Source: Saccharomonospora piscinae
Lineage (GTDB): Bacteria; Actinomycetota; Actinomycetes; Mycobacteriales; Pseudonocardiaceae
Direction: 5' to 3'
Assembly: GCF_005862235.1 (NCBI RefSeq)
Contig: NZ_VCEK01000002.1
Coordinates: 518,436 to 582,435, forward strand
Length of the DNA: 64,000 nucleotides
Of the stretch, positions 32,782 through 40,665 are shown piece after piece (the stretch's first letter is position 1; every line of letters starts with the position of its first letter). The position numbers and the translations under genes are program-made. The notes under the pieces are model-generated. The model did no database searches. It saw nothing but the letters and a program-made list of their open reading frames with translations, and had not been told where the DNA came from.

Positions 32782-32813
32782 GTGGGTGATGTGCTGGTCA
32801 TGGCTGAAGGTGC

Positions 32814-34016
32814 CTACGGCACCCACCGCACGGCCAGCACGCCGGTGAAGGCGAGCACCGCGGCGGCAGTGAGGGTCGCCGGGTAACCCGCGGAGTCGGC
32901 GAGTGCGAGAGCGACGGCACCGGCGCCGAACGCGACGACCGAACCTACGGTGGCCATGGCGCTGTAGTCCGTGCCCGCGAGTGCGGGGCGGGACAGTCGC
33001 ATCGACACCGTGCCGATCACCGTGGCCGACGCGGCGTAGGCGAGCTTGAACAGCAGGATCGCCGCGCCGGTGGGCACGGTGGGAGCGGTGCCGAACGCCA
33101 GCGGTAGCAGCGCGAGCACGGCCGCCACCTGACACAGCCCGAACACGACGAGGCAGGTCCTGGTGCCGTGGCGGGCGACGAGAGCGCCGGCGACCACCGC
33201 TCCGGCGACGGCCACTCCGTCACCCGCGATGCTCGTCACCCAGCCGACGCTCGACAGCGACCATCCCGCGTCGACCAGCATCGGCCCGACCAGGGCGTAG
33301 GCGGCGAAGATCCCGGCCCAGCAACAGGGCTGGACGACGAGCAGCCACGGCAGCAGTCTCCGCTGCCGGAACAGTCCGAGCAGCGCGCCGTATCGTGTCG
33401 CGAGTGTCGAGTCGGCGCGTTGCCCGGCCGGCTCGGTGAAGCGCAGCGTCTGCCACCACGGCACCGCGGTCAGCGCGGCGAGCACCAGGATCGTGGGTGC
33501 CCAGCCGACGCTGTCGTACAGCAGCAGCGACACGCCACCTCCGGCGATGCTGCCGACGTAGCCGCCCGCGACCTGGATTCCGTTGGCCACGCCCTGTTGG
33601 TGGGGGCGCAGCAGGCGAACGGCGATGGCGTCGACGGCGACGTCCTGGCTCGCGGACAGTGCCGCGGTGACCAGTCCCGCGACCAGCAGCAGGTCGAGGT
33701 CGGCGACCGGGTCGAGCACGGTCAGGCACAGCAGCGCCACGACCATCGCGGGCTGGAGCACCAGCAGCCACGACCGGTAGCGACCGCGCCGCCGTGAGCC
33801 GAACCGGTCTATCACCGGCGCCCACAGCACACGCAGCGCCGACACCATGAGCGCCACCTGGAGCAGTCCCAGCTCCGCCAGCGGTACGCCCCGCTCGCGC
33901 AGGATCGATGTGAGCGCGGTGGCGAAGAACGCCGTGCCGAGGAACTGGGCGGTGTACAGCGAGGCGAGCAGGCCGTATCGAGCCGGTGGTGAGGCCACAG
34001 TGTCGCGGACGGACAT
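32814..34016 (-). CDS. MFS transporter, AmpG/RhtX-FptX-like
   Basis: 400 residues with about 12 hydrophobic segments. The sequence SASQDVAVDAIAVRLL at about 135-150 is typical of the PAT/AmpG-like MFS branch, which includes muropeptide permease AmpG and the siderophore importers RhtX and FptX. Loop basic clusters (DRFGSRRRGRYRS near 70) fit the A-motif. ATG 34016 has GGGAG nine bases upstream. It is divergent from a GlxA-type regulator with 87 bases between starts, so that protein may control it. The substrate could be a muropeptide or siderophore, but the sequence does not say. Confidence 0.82.
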   Translation of the reverse strand: MSVRDTVASPPARYGLLASLYTAQFLGTAFFATALTSILRERGVPLAELGLLQVALMVSALRVLWAPVIDRFGSRRRGRYRSWLLVLQPAMVVALLCLTVLDPVADLDLLLVAGLVTAALSASQDVAVDAIAVRLLRPHQQGVANGIQVAGGYVGSIAGGGVSLLLYDSVGWAPTILVLAALTAVPWWQTLRFTEPAGQRADSTLATRYGALLGLFRQRRLLPWLLVVQPCCWAGIFAAYALVGPMLVDAGWSLSSVGWVTSIAGDGVAVAGAVVAGALVARHGTRTCLVVFGLCQVAAVLALLPLAFGTAPTVPTGAAILLFKLAYAASATVIGTVSMRLSRPALAGTDYSAMATVGSVVAFGAGAVALALADSAGYPATLTAAAVLAFTGVLAVRWVP

Positions 34017-34103
34017 GCGGCTAGACTCCCGGCGCCACCCGGTGTCGACGCCGGGAATGTCCGCGATCCTGGGTGGCGTGTCCCCCGGGGAGGGCATCGA
34101 GCG

Positions 34104-35102
34104 ATGACGGTGGACGGACCCGGGCCTTCTCGTGCCCGGCGGGTCGTGGTGGTGGCGTACCCGGATGTCGAACTGCTCGACGTGGCGTGCCCGGGTGACG
34201 CGTTCGCCTCCGCGACGCGCTGCGGCGCACTTCCGGGCTACCGGGTGGAGCTCGTGACGGCAGGCGGGCGGGCGGTGCGGAGCTCCTGCGGGATCACGCT
34301 GACCCCGGAGCGAGCGCTGGAGCGGGTGCCGCCGGGAGTGGACACGCTGGTCGTCGCGGGTGGGCACGGCCATGTCGCGGCGAGCGGTGACCCGACGACG
34401 GTCAAGCAGGTGCGCCGGATCGCCAGGGACAGCAGGCGGGTCGTGTCGATCTGCACCGGAGTGTCGCTGCTCGCGGCGGCGGGCCTGCTCGACGGCAGGC
34501 GGGTCGCGACCCACTGGCGGCACGCCGCGCAGGTCGCGGCCGCGTATCCGGCGGTGACGGTGGATCCCACGCCGCTGTATCTGCGGGACGGACGCCTCTA
34601 CACCTCCGCGGGCGTCACCAGCGGTCTCGACCTCAGTCTCAGCCTGATCAGCGACGACCACGGCCCCGCGCTCGCACGGGAGGTGGCGCGCACGCTGGTG
34701 ACCTACCTGCACCGGCCCGGTGACCAGGCGCAGATCAGCATGTTCCTCGCCTCGGGGCTCCCGGACGACGCGGTGGTCCGGGACCTCGCGAACCACATCA
34801 GCAGCCACCTGGCCGACGACCTGTCCACGGAACGGCTGGCCGCCAGGGCGGGAGTGAGCGTGCGCCACCTGCGCAGGCTGTTCGCGCGCCATCTGGACAC
34901 CGCGCCCAGCGCGTTCGTCAGGTCGGCGCGGACCGAGGCGGTGGCGTACCTGCTGAGCACCACGGCGCTGCCGCTCGACGCGATCGCCCGGCGTTGCGGT
35001 TTCCGCTCGACCGAGACCCTGCGGCAGGCCTTCCGGGATCGCTACGAGGTCACTCCGTCTCGGTATCGCGAGCAGGAGTTTCGCTGTCAGTCACAGGCGT
35101 GA
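34104..35102 (+). CDS. GlxA family transcriptional regulator (DJ-1/PfpI-AraC)
   Basis: 332 residues. N-terminal glutaminase-like DJ-1/PfpI domain (about 8-195): RVVVVAYPDVELLDVA, VAGGHGH, and the elbow RVVSICTGVSLLAAAGLL with a cysteine. C-terminal AraC domain with two helix-turn-helices (about 225-325): RLAARAGVSVRHLRRLFARH and DAIARRCGFRSTETLRQAF. Such regulators usually sense a small metabolite. ATG 34104 follows GGGGAGGG at eleven bases. It is divergent from the MFS gene, its likely target. Confidence 0.9.
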   Translation: MTVDGPGPSRARRVVVVAYPDVELLDVACPGDAFASATRCGALPGYRVELVTAGGRAVRSSCGITLTPERALERVPPGVDTLVVAGGHGHVAASGDPTTVKQVRRIARDSRRVVSICTGVSLLAAAGLLDGRRVATHWRHAAQVAAAYPAVTVDPTPLYLRDGRLYTSAGVTSGLDLSLSLISDDHGPALAREVARTLVTYLHRPGDQAQISMFLASGLPDDAVVRDLANHISSHLADDLSTERLAARAGVSVRHLRRLFARHLDTAPSAFVRSARTEAVAYLLSTTALPLDAIARRCGFRSTETLRQAFRDRYEVTPSRYREQEFRCQSQA

Positions 35103-35183
35103 TGCTGCGGTGTCCCCAGTTCAGTTGGCTGTGCCGCGGGTAGGCACCTAATCACGACACTCCGTGACCGAGGAGGTGGAGTG

Positions 35184-35600
35184 ATGGGTGCAGCGCGGGC
35201 CGACTTCCTCCTGCAGGCGTTCGTGGACGCCGCGAACCAGATGGAGGACTTCGCGATGGGCGTCACGCTGAGCGTGTCGGGCGGGATCATCTCCGGCGAC
35301 CTGGTGACCGCGACCCGGTGGATGGACGAGGTGGCCACGCTGGTCGAAATGGAGGGCTCGGAGGCGGCGTACCACGTCGGGAACGTGTATCGGGAGCAGG
35401 CCGGGCTGTACAAGAAAAGAGCCTCGCAGAATCGTGGTGAAGTCCACGGCGAGGTCACCTACATACATCTGCGGAATTCGCAGTGGCTGATGCGGGAAGG
35501 TCATCTTGGCCCGGAACCGGGCGTGCACTGGCGGGGCCTGCTGACGGAGGTGTCCGGGTGGGCGCTCGGGCGGCTCCCGATACCCGTGTTGCGCTACTGA
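35184..35600 (+). CDS. Gas vesicle accessory protein GvpU-like
   Basis: 138 residues. From memory it resembles Bacillus megaterium GvpU: an N-terminal ADFLLQAFVDAANQ with VTLSVSGGIISGDL, a central variable part, then TYIHLRNSQW and WRGLLTEVSGWALGRL matching the GvpU FIHLKN and FWRGKIAEVDG blocks. No gas vesicle structural gene is present in the window, so its role here is unknown; similar stand-alone copies occur in actinobacteria. ATG 35184 has AGGAGG seven bases upstream (a GTG one codon earlier is possible). A parS site lies 15 bases after the stop. Confidence 0.6.
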   Translation: MGAARADFLLQAFVDAANQMEDFAMGVTLSVSGGIISGDLVTATRWMDEVATLVEMEGSEAAYHVGNVYREQAGLYKKRASQNRGEVHGEVTYIHLRNSQWLMREGHLGPEPGVHWRGLLTEVSGWALGRLPIPVLRY

Positions 35601-35615
35601 CGGCCCGCCACGACG

Positions 35616-35631
35616 TGTTCCACGTGGAACG
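35616..35631. promoter_or_regulatory. parS site 4 (distal)
   Basis: TGTTCCACGTGGAACG contains the perfect 14-base palindrome GTTCCACGTGGAAC. It lies between the GvpU-like gene and the CsbD-like gene, 18 kb from the other parS sites and on the other side of oriC. Confidence 0.88.
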
Positions 35632-35660
35632 ACCGAGACGACCAACCCGCTGACCTGAGG

Positions 35661-35894
35661 TTACTGCTGGGAACGCTCGCGGGCCTCGGCCTCGGAGGCG
35701 TCCTGCTGTGCCTGTTTGGCCTGCTCCTGCTTCTCGGCGGCCTCCTGCTGGGCGCGTGCCTTGTCCTGCTGCGCGCTGCCCTCGCGTTCCATCTCGTCGT
35801 TGCCGAGGAAAGTCCCCGCGGCCTCCTTGACGCGACCTTTCATGTCCTCGACCGCGCCCTTGATGCCTTCTTGCCGCTCGTCGCCACCGGTCAT
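35661..35894 (-). CDS. CsbD-like small stress protein
   Basis: 77 residues, highly charged, predicted all-helical. The core GIKGAVEDMKGRVKEAAGTF resembles CsbD-type proteins, which bacteria make under general stress; the rest (about 35-77) is a Gln/Glu/Ala/Lys coiled-coil-like tail (QQEAAEKQEQAKQAQQD). ATG 35894 has GGGAGGAA eight bases upstream, favoured over an in-frame ATG at 35918. The protein has no signal peptide or membrane segment. Exact function unknown. Confidence 0.72.
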   Translation of the reverse strand: MTGGDERQEGIKGAVEDMKGRVKEAAGTFLGNDEMEREGSAQQDKARAQQEAAEKQEQAKQAQQDASEAEARERSQQ

Positions 35895-36024
35895 CGCATT
35901 TCCTCCCTTTTCGTACATCGTCCGTCGCCAGCTACCCGAGGGGTGGACCGCGTAAACGCCGCCCCGGCGGCGTGCAGTAACATCGCTGGTGCACGGTCAG
36001 CAGGTTGTCGAGGAGGGCTTCACC

Positions 36025-36213
36025 GTGAAGAAGCTGTTGGCACTCGCGGTTGTCGCGGGCGGCGTGTTCTTCGTGATCAAGCGCAACAAGGACGCGAAGG
36101 CCGAGGCGGACCTGTGGCGCGAAGCCACTGCCCCGACCGAGCGACCCACGAACGGTGTGTCCCCGAACGGCAGCGCCCCGGCCAAGGCCGGTTCGGACGC
36201 CGCCAAGAACTGA
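36025..36213 (+). CDS. DLW-39 family small membrane-anchored protein
   Basis: 62 residues. One N-terminal transmembrane helix (VKKLLALAVVAGGVFFVIKR, about 1-19 hydrophobic) is followed by the conserved AEADLWREAT motif that names the family, and a polar tail. GTG 36025 is preceded by GAGGAGG eight bases upstream; the longer frame from 35989 lacks a site. It lies just upstream of tRNA-Ala, its usual partner locus in actinomycetes. Function unknown. Confidence 0.82.
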   Translation: MKKLLALAVVAGGVFFVIKRNKDAKAEADLWREATAPTERPTNGVSPNGSAPAKAGSDAAKN

Positions 36214-36244
36214 CGCACACCGCGGGTCCCATGGCTCGCGGTCC

Positions 36245-36317
36245 GGGGCTGTAGCTCAATTGGTAGAGCGCCGCTTTTGCAAGGCGGAGGTCAGGGGTTC
36301 GATTCCCCTCAGCTCCA
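36245..36317 (+). tRNA. alaT: tRNA-Ala (TGC)
   Basis: 73 bases. Acceptor stem GGGGCTG (36245-36251) pairs with CAGCTCC (36310-36316) with one G-T pair; discriminator A at 36317. Anticodon arm CCGCT-TTTGCAA-GGCGG gives anticodon TGC. T-loop GGTTCGATTCC is present, no encoded CCA. In M. tuberculosis ileT and alaT are adjacent; here they are 3.5 kb apart. Confidence 0.97.
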
Positions 36318-36613
36318 CAGTTTGACCTGGGAAGATGCGCCTAGTCCGCCTTTCCGCCAGGTCTGCGCCGGTGGCGACCACATGCAGGTCGCGCGACACT
36401 GCTGCTATTACATCCCCCACGCCTCCCCGTGATGCGTACTTGGGGGATTTTCTCTGTCCACGGCCAGTGACGCCGAATGCCACACATCGCGTGAGGCGAG
36501 GGTCTCACCGGGGAAATCCCTCCCGCGCTGTCCATCCCGGCATCTCCCGTTCGTGGTTGTCTTGTGCGGCGACGCTGCCGTGCTGGGACAACGCACATCG
36601 AGGGAGTCGGACC
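36318..36613. other. tRNA-Ala to yciI intergenic region
   Basis: 296 bases. No gene is evident. A short inverted repeat (CCCCCACGC... with CTTGGGGGA, near 36412-36448) may terminate tRNA-Ala transcription. The promoter of the yciI/ECF operon must lie to the right; ECF42 factors are known to drive their partner genes, but I could not assign a clear promoter motif. Confidence 0.35.
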
Positions 36614-36964
36614 ATGAAGTACATGCTGCTGATCAACGCCGGTGCGGTTGGCGCCAACGGCAAGGCGCCGGGATGTGAGGTCGAGGACTGGCTGGCCTAC
36701 CACAAGGAGGTCCAGGAGGCCGGGGTTCTGGTCTCCAGCGAATCGCTGGCCGACCTGGTCACCGCCACCGCTGTGCGGGTCGACGAGGACGGCAGGCGGA
36801 CCGTGACCGACGGGCCGTTCGCCGAGAGCCGTGAGGTCCTCGGTGGTTTCTACGTCATCGACGTGCCGAACCTCGACGCCGCGCTGGACTGGGCCGCGCG
36901 TTGCCCGGGTGCGCGGGGTGACGGGGCGGTCGTGGTGCGGCCGGTCGCCGACGTCGGTGTCTGA
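36614..36964 (+). CDS. YciI/DGPF domain protein, ECF42 partner
   Basis: 116 residues. The DGPF motif that names the family is in RRTVTDGPFAESREVLGGF at about 62-80, after KYMLLINAG at the start. DGPF proteins are small alpha/beta barrel-like dimers with unknown activity, very often encoded beside ECF42 sigma factors, as here. ATG 36614 has GAGGGAG eight bases upstream. The stop is one base before the ATG of the sigma gene, so the two form an operon. Confidence 0.9.
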   Translation: MKYMLLINAGAVGANGKAPGCEVEDWLAYHKEVQEAGVLVSSESLADLVTATAVRVDEDGRRTVTDGPFAESREVLGGFYVIDVPNLDAALDWAARCPGARGDGAVVVRPVADVGV

Positions 36965-36965
36965 C

Positions 36966-38246
36966 ATGCGGGACGAACGGGCCGCGGGGGGCGTGGGGCC
37001 GGTGGTGGAGGCGGTGTTCCGTGAGGAACGCGGTCGGCTGCTGGCGGCCCTCGTCCGTCGCTTCGGCGATCTCGACCTGGCCGAGGAGGTCACGTCGGAG
37101 GCCATCGAGACGGCGCTGGCGAACTGGTCGGTGTACGGCGTTCCACCCAAGCCTGGCGCGTGGTTGATGACGACCGCGCGGCGCAGAGCGGTGGATCGGC
37201 TGCGGCGGGATCAGGCGTTCGCCGCGCGGCTCGCCATCCTGCAGGTGGACGCGGACCGGGCGGAACCCGTCGCCGCGCCGGACCTGGCCGGTGAGCTGCC
37301 CGACGAGCGGTTGCAGTTGTTCTTCACCTGCGCCCATCCGGCGCTGGCCGCCGAGGACCGGTCGGCGCTGACACTGCGGTGCCTCGCGGGGCTGACGACA
37401 GCGGAGGTCGCGCGGGCTTTCCTCGTTCCCGAGGCGACGATGGCCAAGCGGATCGTGCGCGCGAAGAAGAAGATCCGCGAGGCCCGGATACCGTTTCGGG
37501 TGCCCGCTGCCGATGAGCTGCCGGAGCGGCTGCCGGGCGTGCTCCAGGTGGTGTACTCGCTGTTCACCGAGGGCTACGCCGCCAGCGCGGGCCCGCGGTT
37601 GCAGCGCCTCGATCTCGCCGAGGAGGCGGTCCGGCTGGCCCGGATCCTGCGCCGGTTGCTGCCCGCCGAGCGGGAGGTCGCCGGCCTGCTCGCGTTGCTG
37701 CTGCTGATCCACGCCCGGCGGGACGCCCGGACCGGACCGGACGGCGAGCTGGTGTTGCTCGACGAGCAGGACCGGGGCCGCTGGGATCGCGTGATGATCG
37801 AGGAGGGCCGCAGTCTGGTGCCCGTGGCGTTGACCGGTGGCGCGCCCGGTCGGTACGCGGTGCAGGCCGCGATCGCCGCCCTGCACGTCGAGGCCGCGAA
37901 CGTCGCCACGACCGACTGGCCGCAGATCGTCGCGCTCTACGACGTGCTTCTCGCGCTCGTGCCCTCGCCGATCGTCGCGTTGAACCGGGCGGCGGCCGTG
38001 GCACTGCGGGACGGCCCGGAAGCCGGTCTGGTCCTGCTCGACGAGTTGGCCGACGAGCCGCGGCTACGCGGCTACCACCCTTACCCGCTGGCACGGGCGG
38101 ACCTGCTGCGGCGGCTCGGCCGAGGCAGCGAGGCCGCGGCGGCCTACCGGGAGGCGCTGGAACTGGCCGGTACCGAACCCGAACGCGCCCACGTTCGGCG
38201 TCGGCTGCGGGAACTGGTCAAGGACGACGACGCGCGACCGAGGTAG
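36966..38246 (+). CDS. ECF42-type RNA polymerase sigma factor with C-terminal TPR-like extension
   Basis: 426 residues, over twice the size of a normal ECF sigma factor. Region 2 at about 15-80 (REERGRLLAALVRRFGDLDLAEE, PGAWLMTTARRRAVDRLRRD, given in parts), region 4 at about 115-170 (LTLRCLAGLTTAEVARAFL, AKRIVRAKKKIREA), then a helical DUF6596/TPR-like domain (about 175-420, ending LGRGSEAAAAYREALELAG). ECF42 factors are not paired with an anti-sigma factor; the extension is thought to control activity. The upstream DGPF gene is the typical target. Confidence 0.92.
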   Translation: MRDERAAGGVGPVVEAVFREERGRLLAALVRRFGDLDLAEEVTSEAIETALANWSVYGVPPKPGAWLMTTARRRAVDRLRRDQAFAARLAILQVDADRAEPVAAPDLAGELPDERLQLFFTCAHPALAAEDRSALTLRCLAGLTTAEVARAFLVPEATMAKRIVRAKKKIREARIPFRVPAADELPERLPGVLQVVYSLFTEGYAASAGPRLQRLDLAEEAVRLARILRRLLPAEREVAGLLALLLLIHARRDARTGPDGELVLLDEQDRGRWDRVMIEEGRSLVPVALTGGAPGRYAVQAAIAALHVEAANVATTDWPQIVALYDVLLALVPSPIVALNRAAAVALRDGPEAGLVLLDELADEPRLRGYHPYPLARADLLRRLGRGSEAAAAYREALELAGTEPERAHVRRRLRELVKDDDARPR

Positions 38247-38823
38247 AGGTCGGCGCGGCGGAGAAGCTGACCTGCCTGGTGCCGTTCAAGTCGGCTTCGA
38301 CCATGTCGCCGGCGGCAGGTTGAGCGGCAGGGTGGCTGAACACCACCGGGGAGACCGGTTCGGTGCCGCTGCGGGGGTGTGTCTGATGAGGGAACAGGGG
38401 AAACTCCTGAGTACACGGCCAGCGGAAGATCATGGCTGGCCTGAGAAAGTGGGTGGCTTGCCTCTGTCGCGACGGCGTGTGGCTCATCGCTGGGGCGTCA
38501 GCCTCGATGGCAGGTCGAACGGCGTCAAGGCTCCTCGTAACCGTGGTGGAAGCGCGGCGCGAACCTGCTCTTCCGCACGCTACGCCCACCGGCAAGCGAT
38601 GGCCAGCCTGGGGCCGGGCGCGCACCCCGCTGCTTGACGGCTACCTGGGGCTGTGTTCCACTGACTGTGGTTGAAGATTTTTGTGTTCGCTGGTTTTCAG
38701 ACGCTCGCAGGAGTTTTTAGCGAGCGTCATCTCGGTGCCTTTTCGGTTCCTTGGTTTCACGCTCGCAGCCCGGCCGCCTCGTGTGAGGTCGTGCCGCACG
38801 TTCGACGCGACAGGGAGATCGAT
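38247..38823. other. Long gap before cspA
   Basis: 577 bases. The left 400 bases contain short open frames on both strands, but none has a ribosome binding site, typical third-position GC, or a recognisable motif; a decayed gene is possible. The right part is AT-richer (from about 38668) and forms the cspA leader, including the hairpin at 38700-38728. Confidence 0.4.
38700..38728 (+). promoter_or_regulatory. Hairpin in the cspA 5' leader
   Basis: GACGCTCGC (38700-38708) pairs perfectly with GCGAGCGTC (38720-38728). The 11-base loop AGGAGTTTTTA carries an AGGAG sequence like a ribosome binding site. It lies about 95 bases before the cspA start. Long structured leaders are typical of cold-shock genes, but this hairpin could equally be an upstream terminator. 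Confidence 0.5.
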
Positions 38824-39027
38824 ATGTCTCAGGGCACTGTGAAGTGGTTCAACTCGGAGAAGGGCTTCGGCTTCATCGCCCCCGACGAGGGTGGCGCTGA
38901 CGTGTTCGTCCACTACTCCGAGATCACCGGCAGCGGTTTCCGCAGCCTGGAGGACAACGCCCGGGTCCAGTTCGACATCGGGCAGAGCAACCGCGGCCCG
39001 CAGGCCACGGCGGTGTCGGCGCTCTGA
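38824..39027 (+). CDS. cspA: Cold shock protein, CspA family
   Basis: 67 residues, a single cold-shock domain that binds single-stranded RNA and DNA and melts RNA structure. RNP1 KGFGFI and RNP2 VFVHYSEI are intact at about 16-21 and 30-37. ATG 38824 has GGGAG seven bases upstream. A long AT-richer leader with a hairpin precedes it, suggesting post-transcriptional control. The next gene follows after 85 bases. Confidence 0.97.
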   Translation: MSQGTVKWFNSEKGFGFIAPDEGGADVFVHYSEITGSGFRSLEDNARVQFDIGQSNRGPQATAVSAL

Positions 39028-39112
39028 CGCCATCGCGTCGGCCGGGCGGCCGCGCCGCAGTGGACGTCCGGCCCACGCGCACCGCCACCCACGTTCCGGC
39101 GAGGAGCCACCG

Positions 39113-39691
39113 ATGACGTCAACACCTTCGGCACCAACCGAGGGGCCGGTGGCTCATCTCGCCGACTCCCGTGCCCGCCACCAGCGCCAGGCGCAGGAAC
39201 ACCGCGCCCTGGCCGCTCGTGCCGTTGCCCGGATGGCCCAGGACCCCCAGGACGAGGCCCGGCTGCTGTCGATCCTCGACTTGAGTTCCGCGGTGGAGGC
39301 GCAACCGTGTGGCCTGGAGTCCGCGCTCGCGGCCTACATCGAGCTGGTCGCCGAGCAGGTGGATGTGCCCGCGGTGTCCGTGACCCACGAGGTGACCGAC
39401 ACGGCGACGGCCTATCTCGGGCTCGCCGTCCGCGCCGCCGACCTTCCGCAGCGTGACCTGATGCTCATCTGGGACGAGCGGCTCGGCTGGTCGATCGCGA
39501 TCGAGCCTCGTGGCAACGACCGTCCTCCGGTGATCTGCCACCTCGGCGGTCACGTCGCACCGTCGCCCGCCGCCGTCGCGCAGTTCGTCTCCGATGTCGT
39601 TCACAAGCAGTGCCGGGGACAACTCAGCCCCGTTCCCCGCAGCCTCGATCGGGAGATGCTGACCGCGCACCTGGCCGCGGTCCCGGCCTGA
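39113..39691 (+). CDS. DUF6292-like hypothetical protein
   Basis: 192 residues, no signal peptide or membrane segment. N-terminal about 45 residues are helical and Arg/Gln/Ala-rich. The main domain (about 60-180) has LESALAAYIELVAEQVDVP, DLMLIWDERLGWSIAIEP and VICHLGGHVAPSPAAVAQFV, which recalls DUF6292 proteins of actinomycetes. ATG 39113 has GAGGAG seven bases upstream. Function unknown; the assignment is from memory of the family pattern. Confidence 0.65.
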   Translation: MTSTPSAPTEGPVAHLADSRARHQRQAQEHRALAARAVARMAQDPQDEARLLSILDLSSAVEAQPCGLESALAAYIELVAEQVDVPAVSVTHEVTDTATAYLGLAVRAADLPQRDLMLIWDERLGWSIAIEPRGNDRPPVICHLGGHVAPSPAAVAQFVSDVVHKQCRGQLSPVPRSLDREMLTAHLAAVPA

Positions 39692-39699
39692 GCGGCTCC

Positions 39700-40344
39700 C
39701 TATTCGCCGTCGTAGCGGCGGCGCACCGCCGGTAGTGCCGCACGCCAGATGACGCGCCACAGTGGACCGGGCAGATACCGGCTGCGTTCCTCGTGCCGGA
39801 CCCGTCCGCGCGGGTGCGTGGCCCACCGCGCCGATCCCGGGTCGTAGTCCCGGCGATAGTCGAGGGCGCACACGTGCTTGACACTCTTGTAGCCGTACTG
39901 GGCGGGCGCGACCAGGCGCAACGGTGCTCCGTGATCGAGGGGCAGCGCCGCGCCGTCCAGCCGATCGGCGAGAAGCACGTCCTCGGCGAGCGCGTCGTCC
40001 AGCCGCAGGCAGGCGCGGTACCCGTCCAGACCGGTGACGCTCACCCAGCGCGCCCTTGTGGAGATTCCCACGTGCTCGCTCAGGGCGTTGTGGACGGCGT
40101 GGAACGGCACGCCCTCCCAGCGCAGGCCCAGTGCGCTCCAGGTGGTCACGCAGTGCAGGTCGCTTCGCTGACTCCGCCGCAGCTCGTCGGTGAGCAGTTC
40201 GTCGAGTGCGAGTTGCGTGGGTCGTCGCACGGCTCCGCTCACGGTGACCACCGGCCGGGCCGGTGGCGCGGGCCGCGAGCGCGCGAACTGCGGCAGCCCG
40301 AAGCGGCGCGGGGTGGTGGCGACCTGTCCCGGCGGCAGTTCCAT
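39700..40344 (-). CDS. Molybdopterin-dependent oxidoreductase, sulfite oxidase-like
   Basis: 214 residues. The Oxidored_molyb domain is visible with the molybdenum-ligand cysteine in LHCVTTWSALGLRWEGVP (about 66) and RLVAPAQYGYKSVKHVCAL near 150. There is no Tat or Sec signal and no heme or dimerisation domain, so it is a minimal cytoplasmic member. ATG 40344 has GGAG five bases upstream; a GTG at 40386 would add 14 residues. The natural substrate is unknown; known relatives oxidise sulfite or repair methionine sulfoxide. Confidence 0.85.
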   Translation of the reverse strand: MELPPGQVATTPRRFGLPQFARSRPAPPARPVVTVSGAVRRPTQLALDELLTDELRRSQRSDLHCVTTWSALGLRWEGVPFHAVHNALSEHVGISTRARWVSVTGLDGYRACLRLDDALAEDVLLADRLDGAALPLDHGAPLRLVAPAQYGYKSVKHVCALDYRRDYDPGSARWATHPRGRVRHEERSRYLPGPLWRVIWRAALPAVRRRYDGE

Positions 40345-40433
40345 CGTGGCTCCGATCGAGCGTGTATCCGGTTTCGATCTTCCCACGGGATGGGTACCCG
40401 GTCACCTGATCGAGTAGTGAGGAGGCGAACATC

Positions 40434-40658
40434 GTGCCGAAGCCGGAGAAGCTGAAGAAGTGGCGTTCGCAGGCACGGCGGCACGCCGAGCAGGCCGAGT
40501 CCGCCGCCGAGCGGGCGGAGGCGGCGTTGCGGCGCATCGAGGAACTCACCGGCACGCGAGCCGACAGCGACAGCGACGGCGCGGCCGACACGCGCTCGCC
40601 GGTCTACACCTCGTCGCGGGGCCGCGACGACACACCGCCCGCCGCCGAGGTGCCGTAG
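40434..40658 (+). CDS. Small charged hypothetical protein
   Basis: 74 residues. A helical, Arg/Ala/Glu-rich N-terminal segment with heptad-like spacing (about 8-40, ARRHAEQAESAAERAEAAL) is followed by a Ser/Asp-rich polar tail. GTG 40434 is preceded by GAGGAGG eight bases upstream. It is divergent from the sulfite-oxidase-like gene and ends eight bases before the end of the convergent phospholipase gene. No family recognised. Confidence 0.65.
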   Translation: MPKPEKLKKWRSQARRHAEQAESAAERAEAALRRIEELTGTRADSDSDGAADTRSPVYTSSRGRDDTPPAAEVP

Positions 40659-40665
40659 GCGCGGG

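Noticed and set aside
38247..38667. Short open frames on both strands (for example 38320-38637 plus and 38218-38625 minus)
   Set aside because: No ribosome binding sites, no codon bias, no recognisable motif, and the minus frame overlaps the end of the sigma factor gene.
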